Shown one piece after another: positions 57,149 to 64,000 of a stretch of 64,000 bases of DNA (positions are counted from its first letter, which is position 1; the number at the start of each line of letters is the position of its first letter). Source of the stretch: Topomyia yanbarensis (taxonomy: Eukaryota > Arthropoda > Insecta > Diptera > Culicidae). Location: contig NC_080670.1 of assembly GCF_030247195.1 (NCBI RefSeq), positions 159,104,580 to 159,168,579 on the forward strand, given 5' to 3'. Position numbers and translations under genes: made by a program. The notes under the pieces are model-generated. The model did no database searches and had not been told where the DNA came from. It saw only the letters and a program-made list of their open reading frames with translations.

Positions 57149-57372
57149 AGGGATACCAGGTATATTTTTCAAATGTCTTCACATTTTAAGAAAAAATGTC
57201 TTCATTTGTCTTCACCGACCAGGATTCTTATTCGGTTTTAGATTTTGAGCCAGAATTCTGCCAGAAATCGGTCAGACAACCGAAACAAATTTGTCTTCAA
57301 AATGAAAAACCTGTCTTCACAGCCTTTCAAATGTCTTCAAAATGAAGACATGTCTTCACATCTGGCATCGCT
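57149..57372. repeat. MITE-like block rich in GTCTTCA
   Basis: Bounded by CAGGGATACCAGGT and, reversed, CAGCGATGCCAGAT. Seven GTCTTCA heptamers lie between about 57173 and 57358. Confidence 0.6.
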
Positions 57373-57874
57373 GCTCAAAACCCAGTCACCAAATTTTCTG
57401 GCAGAAACCGCTCTGCTAGATTTCTGCCAGTCTTGGTTAAGCAGCCCTGTCAGATTTCTGCGCGTATCTTGTCGGGTTAGTTGAGCTAGGTCGAACTCGG
57501 TTTCGCTCGCGTTTTCTGGCAAATTTTGACAGGAACCGAGAAAAATCCTGGCAATTCCTACCTGGCCGAATTTAGCACGAATCGAGCAAAACATCTGACA
57601 AAGATGTGGCAGGAAGCGTACAGAGATCTTAGCCGTACATTCCTGGCTGGATTCTGGATAAAAGTGAGCAGCATCGGTTGGTTTAACCGCTTCTGTCAGA
57701 AACGGTTGTTGCCTTTGAACGAATTCTTTGACAGAATTCTCGCACAAATCGCGCAAAATGCTCGCAGAAACTCTGCCAGCATCAATTTCGCTTTGCTCAA
57801 CTTTTGCTAACTTTCTGCTTGCCACGGTGACTGGGAATTTGCATGGAAGGCGCGTTTCCAATGAAACGTACAAT
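57373..57874. other. Probable repeat, no name
   Basis: Rich in TCTGCCAG/CTGGCAG words on both strands, which makes a long minus-strand open frame (57337-57891) that I take to be a by-product. No protein domain seen. Confidence 0.4.
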
Positions 57875-58048
57875 ATCCCAGTTAAACTCATTCCGGAACC
57901 GGTTCGGATTTCTAAATGGAGTCATTATGGATTCCAAATCAAATGCAACAACCGATTCCGACTCAGAATCGGTTGTTGCATTTGATTTGGAATCCATAAT
58001 GACTCCATTCAGGATTCCGAAACAAATTCCGAATGGTTTGACCGGGAT
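57875..58048. repeat. Foldback MITE (CATTCCGGAACCGG family), copy B
   Basis: Arms of about 85 bp: TCATTATGGATTCCAAATCA and CAAATGCAACAACCGATTC are exactly mirrored around 57962. The outer ends ATCCCAGTTAAACTCATTCC and ATCCCGGTCAAACCATTCGG are less well matched. It lies about 210 bp upstream of the zinc-finger gene start. A related fragment (CCGGAACCGGTTCCGGAATG) is near 55640. Confidence 0.85.
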
Positions 58049-58255
58049 TGATGTTGGCTACATATAAAATGCAATCTGGCCACCCTGCTTCGTCATACCT
58101 TCTTTCTCTTGTCAATTTAAGGCGAGTTGAGTTAGCTCAAATTACTCAATTTCGATTACGCCAATAAACAATCTCTTTTTCACATAATATTATGTGTATT
58201 ACTGAATATTTATTATTAAAAATTGCTAAAGATTAAAAGATTTGTTTCAGTTACT

Positions 58256-59898
58256 ATGTCGGAACAACGGCTATATGTGGGGGAGGCTGTCTCCTACCAA
58301 AATAATATTACGAACCGGCCAGTCGAAAAAGGAGGTAAGTCTAAACACAAACAGATACAATTTCGTCTCGCTTATTTTCTCAAAAACATTTCCAATGGCA
58401 TTTGTAATTTGTCGCAATATGTTTAAATTCTGCATTACGCGGTCCTTTTCAAACGAATGTGATTTACATTCTTATTGTCGATTGCAAAAAGAGACAGAAG
58501 TAAGATATGAACGAACCATATTCGTTTGAAAAAGTATTGTCAGATCTAGAGATGCGCCGAATATTCGGGCCGAATACAAGCCAATTTTGATTAACGGTAC
58601 GCCGAATAATTAAACATTAAATATTCGGCTGAAAGCCGAATAGGACTGTTCGGTGCATCTCTGTTGTAGTTACCGTTCTGGATCACTATCTCGGCGAACT
58701 GTTTTTTTTCCTAGCGTCTCCATTCAAACTGGACGATTTTTGTCGGTTGTGCCTACGACAGTGCGGCTCGGCCCGGATGCAACCATTGAAAAGTCATTCC
58801 ACGAATTTCGGCAGCGAAACTGTATCCTTTCCTGATATGCTAACGTACGTGTACGGACTGCCATCGAATCTATCGGAGCATTTGCCGCAACGCATTTGCG
58901 AACGGTGCGTCAAGCGACTGGAGGTAGCTTATAGGATCTGTAGGGAGTTCAAAGAGAAGGAAACACTTTTACAGCGATTCTACTTCAATGGATCGGTGCT
59001 CAAAGGGTAATTATAGGCGTAACTTGTACAGTTCATCCATTATTCATACAGTTTACACCGTAGGTTGATCCAGTACCAGAATTTTCGTACAATTCCGCGC
59101 CCTGATGATATTGCAACAGAACAGTTGGAATTGGGAGCGACGAAAAATCAACAACTGTGTAACAAAAAACACAGCGATAAGCCGGAAGTGCTATTGGATA
59201 ACAATGATCCGCTACAATCGAACGAGGAAACTGCAAAAGAAGATCAAACGTTTGAATTAAGATCGGACGGTTTGTTTCAATGTATGATGTGTCCTCAAAT
59301 GTTTGAGGATAGACAAAGCTGTAGAGAGCACTACGGTTGTCACGAAGCTTTGCGGCAGGGGCTCTATAAATGTCAATTTTGTAACAAAAGCTTTGGCAAG
59401 AAATTTGACGCGTCGAGACACGAGCGTAGGGTACATAATGCAGCGCCGAAGGAGACAAACACCGTTCAAAATTTCGATGATAAAAAGTGTCGAGAATCTG
59501 ACGAATCTAATTTCGCAGATAACACCACTACAGCGATCTCATTCGAACAGGTGTTCAAAACGGAAGAGGTGATTATCAAACCAGAACCATCTCTATTAGG
59601 GGAAACGGACGGAGAGAGCGCAGTGTCTTCGGGATCGGAGTACATACCTGAACAAACGACAGTTACGAAAGCGAAGAGACAGAAACATAACTACGTAGCG
59701 GGACCGGATGGGCTCTTCCAGTGTGCCAGCTGTTTACGGACATTTTCCAAAAAGAAACAATATTCTGAGCATTTGCACGTACATAACGCCCTGCGTTTGG
59801 GTCGCTACAAGTGTGAGTTGTGCGAAAAGCTATTTAGGAAAAGGTACCATCTTAATCGACATGTGGATACGATACACTTGGGTATTCGCCGGAAGTAA
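58256..59898 (+). CDS. ZAD and C2H2 zinc-finger transcription factor
   Basis: Insect ZAD proteins bind DNA through C2H2 fingers and dimerise through the N-terminal ZAD. Exons are 58256-58334, 58715-59006 and 59064-59898; GT-AG sites keep frame and give 401 residues. The ZAD uses C36/C39 (FCRLCL) and C88/C91 (ICERC), followed by LEVAYRICREFKEKE. Four C2H2 fingers follow: about 197-217 (CMMCPQMF), 227-248 (CQFCNKSF), 344-364 (CASCLRTF) and 374-395 (CELCEKLF), in two pairs separated by an acidic linker. IIKPEP near 296 fits a SUMO-attachment consensus. Exon 1 (MSEQRLYVGE) is chosen because donor phase and acceptor fit; a TTTCAG just before the ATG suggests a 5' UTR intron. AATAAA starts within the stop region. 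Target genes are unknown. Confidence 0.9.
58548..58662. repeat. MITE in intron 1 of the zinc-finger gene
   Basis: Ends AGAGATGCGCCGAATATTCG and, reversed, AGAGATGCACCGAACAGTCC. Several CCGAATA words inside. It lies about 50 bp before the exon 2 acceptor. Confidence 0.75.
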
Positions 59899-60620
59899 TA
59901 AAGTGTGTGTGTGCAGCATAATTTCTGCAACCGCGTTCGGTGGTTGAAAATATAAATCAAGAGGCGGTTATTTAAACAGCAACTACTCGATTTTTAGACG
60001 TTTCATTTCAAACTCGAAATCCTGTAGAATCTGGAAAAGGCAACCGTATTCGTTCCATTTTTAACCATTGGCTAGTTGCTCAAACTCGGGAGTTTCTAGA
60101 AATTGCATGAAACTAGAATGTTTTACAAAAATCTGCTTGTTCTTCTGGGTAGTGTATAGGAGTCATCGATGATGCGAGCTGGCGTATATTGGGTTGTGTG
60201 ACAAGGTCCGGCTGGTTTTGATTCGTCTGCTTCTGCTTTTTGATATCACGTCCGTTTTGGGGAAGATGTGCAGTAGCGCTGTTACATTAAAAAAAATGGT
60301 CGAATATGATTGACAGTCTACCTTCTGATCTCGCTCATAATAGGAACTAAAAGGTTCCGCCACAAAATATCGTTATTCCCGTATATATAGACGATTATTT
60401 AACCAATGAATGATTACACGGTCTGGGATCGCGTGCCTCTAAATGTAATTAAACAATTCATTTCAAATCACGAAGAGGAGAACTTTGTTAGGAAAGATAC
60501 TTAAAGGAACCTTTTTCCTTATGTATGTATGTGGTGAGAATGCGTCCAAGAAAACCTATCCCCTCCCATCTGACCATTCAAACCAAAACAAATGGTGTAA
60601 CGTATACTACAAATACGCTG
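59899..60620. other. 3' flank of the zinc-finger gene
   Basis: AATAAA starts near 59899, at the stop codon. Beyond it no genes or element ends were recognised. Confidence 0.4.
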
Positions 60621-60629
60621 GTTGCGCAC

Positions 60630-61100
60630 CCAGGGCAGACCCATACGTGCCAATCCTGTAGTCGGACGCTACATCAATGAAAATCCTGCATAGTTACGAA
60701 CCGTCACTAATCCAATAATTGTGAATCAGACTGTAACAAACATTTACTCAACAACGATTGCACCTAATGCCAGCAAACACAACTAGCACATCCAACAGAG
60801 AAGCCAGCGCCGAAGAAGATGGAAATACAACAGCGACTTGTAAGAACAACAAAGAATGAGAACATTTAACCGCGAATATCAAGAAATCAGTAGCAATGGC
60901 AACATGGACTTGGACGCACGAGAAGACAGAAAAAATTTCAAATTGTAGTGAATAATGCAGCTAATGATTCACCACCAAGAAGTAGAATATCAACACGCAA
61001 CAGCAAACTGCGTCAGCAGGATCCAGCGGACAAGTTATGAGTGTGATTACTTTAAATTGTTTACAACTTGTAAAAACATATAAGACCTAATAAACTAATA
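60630..61100 (+). mobile_element. LINE ORF1 zinc-knuckle remnant
   Basis: Shares CACCCAGGGCAGACCCATAC-type sequence with the copy at 53980. The plus strand reads CQSCSRTLHQ, then a stop, then KSC: a CX2CX4HX4C knuckle with a nonsense mutation. The tail to about 61100 is A-rich. Confidence 0.5.
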
Positions 61101-61269
61101 AAAATATGATCAAGCCCCAAATTACCGTTGTTATAGATGTTTGTGAGTCGCCTTCGGGTCTATCGGTTATTGTAAATAATTACAGCTCTTATGCTATGAA
61201 GAATAGTCCACTGTTTATTTTTTTAATTCCATTTTAAGGGCAGTTTTGTACGTCAGCTTAAATGTTCAT

Positions 61270-61640
61270 GGATAATAAGCCTTAATTGATTACTGAGCCT
61301 AGTCCTGAGACAATTGAATAAAAGACTTTCAGATCATCGACGAAGAGTACTTTTCCAGACTAGATGCGGCTGCACAGATCGTTGATAAACAAGAGAGATA
61401 AGGACCCCTAGATGATTTGCTTGAGGGACACCGGTTGGCGTTTTAAATAAGCTTGAGCATGTGATGCCAATAGCGGATTGTTCGGAAAGGTAAGAATGCA
61501 GCCATCCAGTTACAACAATGTTATGGGGCTCCTTGTCGAATGCTTTCGCGAAATCAAAATATATTGCACACACTTGGTGACGCTTCCCCATAGATAGAAC
61601 TAGAAAACTTGTGTACAAATCCGTATTGACGTGCGTCAAT
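61270..61640 (-). mobile_element. Jockey/CR1-type reverse transcriptase fragment
   Basis: The minus strand encodes CAIYFDFAKAFDKEPHN and GVPQANHLGVLI (normally GVPQGSHLGPLLF), then FVDDLKVF at about 61345, corresponding to the catalytic YADD box. The frame is shortened by deletion between these motifs. Nearby plus-strand ORF1 remnant (60630-61100) is in the opposite orientation, so it is not the same copy. Confidence 0.78.
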
Positions 61641-62100
61641 TATATTGGAAGATGCAGCGTACATCGTAGTGTGGACGAACTTTTCCAGAACCTTAGCCAT
61701 ACACTACCGCTATACGCATAACTGTCCCATTTGCTACAGGACAATTATGCGTAGAGTGGCAGTAACAGCTAAGCAACGAAATTTCTCTGTATTTTTCTTT
61801 CAATTTTTCAAGGGTTTCCTGCTTTATGGATAGGAAGTATAGCATTTTCTTTGCATACATTTAGGATAAAGTGAACAGACGTTCCCGATTAGGCTAAACA
61901 GTTTCGGATTCCAAGATCTTTTCCCGCATGGTAAAACGTCCCGGAAAGCGCATGCTGATTTTGATTCCAAAGTAACCATATTTTTGTACCGCGTTACTCC
62001 CCGATGCTTGCTTGCGAATCGTCCCTATCAGAGGAATAAAACGCGAACGATAACAAATAAAACAGACTTTTTATCGAACACATTAAAAACGGTACAACTT
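61641..62100. other. No clear feature
   Basis: May hold more of the decayed LINE, but no motif was found. Confidence 0.35.
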
Positions 62101-62104
62101 ACAG

Positions 62105-62340
62105 ACGGCGCCGGTGGTTGAGTGGTTGGTACGCGAGCGCCACTCATTCCAGTTGGCCTGGGTTCAATTCCAGCCAGGTCGTTGAGATTTTTCTGAGGTG
62201 GAAAAATCTGTGGTCACGGATGGTCCATCGGAAGGAAAGTAAAGTCGTTGGTTCCCGGTCCATGAGTTGATGGATCGATATCTAGTCCAGATAGTGGAGG
62301 CACCTCTCCGGCGTCGGTAAAGAAGAAGTAGAATCCAACT
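62105..62340 (+). mobile_element. tRNA-derived SINE
   Basis: An A box TGGTTGAGTGG (62115-62125) and a B box GGTTCAATTCC (62161-62171) are 35 bp apart, matching the internal Pol III promoter of tRNA genes. The head GGCGCCGGTGGTTGAGTGG reads like a tRNA 5' half. A tRNA-unrelated body with ATCTGTGGTCACGGATGG follows. Mosquito genomes carry such SINEs (Feilai type); I cannot confirm the family. The end at 62340 is approximate. Confidence 0.75.
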
Positions 62341-62350
62341 TCTATACTTA

Positions 62351-62507
62351 TGGGATTTTCGATTGATTGACACCGGTGTACTGGACTGCACCATTTTTGC
62401 ACTTTCTAGCAGAAGTGCAGAAAACTGGGTATGTTCCATTGACACATCTGTAGAAAGTGCAAAACCAGTGCACTCCACTACACCGGTGCACATTAATCGA
62501 AAATCCC
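62351..62507. repeat. MITE with TTA target duplication
   Basis: Ends TGGGATTTTCGATT (62351) and AATCGAAAATCCCA (to 62507); inverted similarity continues through CACCGGTGTA and TTGCACTTTCTA. TTA flanks both sides, as in PIF/Harbinger-type MITEs. Confidence 0.8.
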
Positions 62508-62519
62508 ATTACTAACAAA

Positions 62520-62900
62520 TATTCTTCTCCCGTGATACTTGTGGAGTGCGCAGTAGTATATAAGGCCTCTAGCAAAAGCAAGTATCGGACTAACCAATCC
62601 TTCCCCTTCTATCCGCGATCTACGTTCGGGCCGGGCCGGTCCGGCTCAGTATTGATCAATAAACACTTTAGGACTACCAGGACTCAGGAGATTGAAAGAT
62701 GTTTCGTTACTCTCAAGCATAATTATCTGCTTATTCCCTGTGCAACTTCAGCTAGTCCAGATCGATAACGGAGTAGCAGCCCCAGGGGTGGTCGCACAAG
62801 CTCAAGCTTTCAAGCTCATTAAAAACGAAAATACTTACATATGGGACGCACACAAACTGAAACTGACAACCACAAAAACAATTCATTGATGCGCTTATCC
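62520..62900 (+). other. Possible solo LTR
   Basis: TATATAAGG near 62560 and AATAAAC near 62661 in one orientation resemble LTR promoter and polyadenylation signals. I did not find matching ends or a target duplication. Confidence 0.25.
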
Positions 62901-62959
62901 AGCATTACACATTGACAGCTATGCTACCAAGTTAGAACCCAGCGCTTAACTGAGTACTA

Positions 62960-63085
62960 ATGGCGTTTTTGCTTGAACCTGAAACTGAGTCAGGTTTCAA
63001 CCCCAACCGCTGTCACAGTTCATACATTTAGACAGCAGTTGGGGTTAGAAACTGACTCAGTATCTCTTCAAACAAAAACCACATA
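62960..63085. repeat. Foldback MITE (CTGACTCAGTTTC family), copy 2
   Basis: Left arm GCTTGAACCTGAAACTGAGT then CAACCCCAACCGCTGTCA; right arm GACAGCAGTTGGGGTT then ACTGACTCAG. Same family as 49781-49914 in the opposite orientation. It lies just inside the presumed LTR of the gypsy element. Confidence 0.8.
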
Positions 63086-63116
63086 AGTATTACACCACGA
63101 TAGGGTTTTCCTCAAC

Positions 63117-64000
63117 ATCTCCCTTCTTAATAGAAGTGGTACGGATCAGACCTGTTCGGCGGTCTTCGGGTTCGTGATGAACGTCTAGGCAGATTTATCA
63201 CTGATTCGTCTTCGATGGCGGATTCGAATTTAGTGGATGTTGATATCAATGACAATAACGGGAAAACCGAAACTTCGTGCTGTGGTTGTAGTTGACCCAA
63301 GGCCCAGCGCCGAGCCTAGCGAAGTATGCTCAGAACTGAAGACAGGCGATAATGCAAATCCACTCGCAACAAACGACGGTGCCGGCGTGCCAGAAGGTTG
63401 ACTTGGTAGATTCCAGGCACCCAATAGAATGTCGAACGGTAACGAATGCTTGCGAGAGATGGCTTGATTGGCAAGTTGTTTCGGCATCGAGTTGTCAGCT
63501 ATGCGACTCCGGAGTTGGTTGATATAAGAACACATCACTCGGCCGTCTTATACATTACGTCTCAGATTTTTTCGATGACTGCACCACTTCCAACTGTTAC
63601 GACCATAAAACTTAGCGTAAACGAAGTCGTTCTTGAATCCGTTCGAACCTCGGTTGTGTGTAGTCGTCGGACGGTGACACTGGAGTTCGTGCCATTGGAG
63701 GACGCAGCAGCTCGGTACAGGTGCGTATTTTGTGATGAAACATGACCTCGGATGGCGACATCTGGTCTGGCAGAGCCCGGTTGGGCGTACTTTGGTACGT
63801 TAACAGAAATATGTATAGTGTAACAGGCATACCCAGCCGAGCAAATGACCCACCCAGAATGTTGATGTATACCGCCGAGGTTATACGAGACGTTTGGATG
63901 ATCTCTAACCACTTGGAGAAGTCGTCGGCGGCGATCAGGTAATACATACCTTCGATTGGACCGGCATAATCCAAGTGGACGCGCTGTCACGGAGCGGTCT
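63117..64000 (-). mobile_element. Ty3/gypsy retrotransposon, end of pol, partial at window edge
   Basis: On the minus strand, starting at the window edge, the integrase core reads HLDYAGPIEGMYYLIAADD and FSKWLEIIQTSRIT, then jumps from ARLGMPVTL directly to LLTYQSTPNRALPDQMSPSE, so the segment with the second Asp and the Glu of the catalytic triad is missing. The C-terminal tail (to a stop at 63127) ends with RRSSRTRRPPNRSDPYHFY, typical of gypsy pol. A purine-rich AAGAAGGGAGA is followed by TGTTGAGG at 63117, a likely polypurine tract and LTR start; the LTR is interrupted by a MITE. The copy is dead. Confidence 0.82.

Noticed and set aside
57337..57891. 184-residue minus-strand open frame
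   Set aside because: It lies over a repeat rich in CTGGCAG/CTGCCAG words and overlaps a foldback MITE; no domain or splice context.
62105..62180. Genuine tRNA gene
   Set aside because: A and B boxes are present, but the flanks do not form the acceptor and anticodon stems and the sequence continues into a SINE body.
1..64000. Multi-gene novel system (biosynthetic cluster or defence locus)
   Set aside because: The recognised host genes are unrelated conserved animal genes on both strands, and the rest is mostly known transposon types.

Overview
The window looks like nuclear DNA of a mosquito, probably an aedine or culicine species. Four spliced genes resemble dipteran proteins: soluble guanylate cyclase alpha (Gyc-alpha-99B type), a TMEM86/YhhN protein, Deltex, and a ZAD plus C2H2 zinc-finger protein. 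Introns use plain GT-AG sites, and most of the remaining bases are recognisable transposon debris. The species is inference; the family assignments come from motifs read by eye.

Layout. 1-1583: minus-strand Jockey-type LINE broken by two MITEs. 2135-2658: two small MITEs. 4280-9941: a whole hAT transposon with an exact 8-bp target duplication and an uninterrupted two-exon transposase frame, itself hit by a LINE (with its own target duplication) and a MITE. 10546-15128: three terminal-inverted-repeat elements, one filled with a tandem array built from its own ends, plus one small unidentified open frame (11536-11862). 15621-18960: LINE fragments and a GC-rich LTR-like block. 19887-22814: the guanylate cyclase alpha gene (minus strand, five exons, 682 aa predicted). 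24496-28729: LINE and MITE debris. 30940-37379: the TMEM86 gene (plus strand, four exons, 253 aa), whose first intron holds LOA- and I-type LINE fragments. 39814-48374: deltex (minus strand, four exons, 630 aa), tail-to-tail with TMEM86, with a 6.5-kb intron that splits the RING domain. 49664-57132: more TIR elements and an RTE-like LINE copy. 58256-59898: the ZAD zinc-finger gene (plus strand, three exons, 401 aa). 60630-64000: LINE remnants, a tRNA-derived SINE with both Pol III boxes, MITEs, and the pol end of a Ty3/gypsy element that runs off the right edge.

The host genes do not form an operon or an obvious pathway. Deltex (Notch/ubiquitin), guanylate cyclase (NO-cGMP signalling), TMEM86 (ether-lipid metabolism) and the zinc-finger protein are ordinary neighbours in a gene-poor, transposon-rich region. 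I saw no CRISPR array, rRNA or canonical tRNA, and no clearly new multi-gene system. The most interesting material is in the transposons: a structurally complete hAT, a MITE whose internal minisatellite copies its own terminus, a foldback family whose two arms agree within a copy but differ between copies, and a TIR element built around a 14-bp palindrome.
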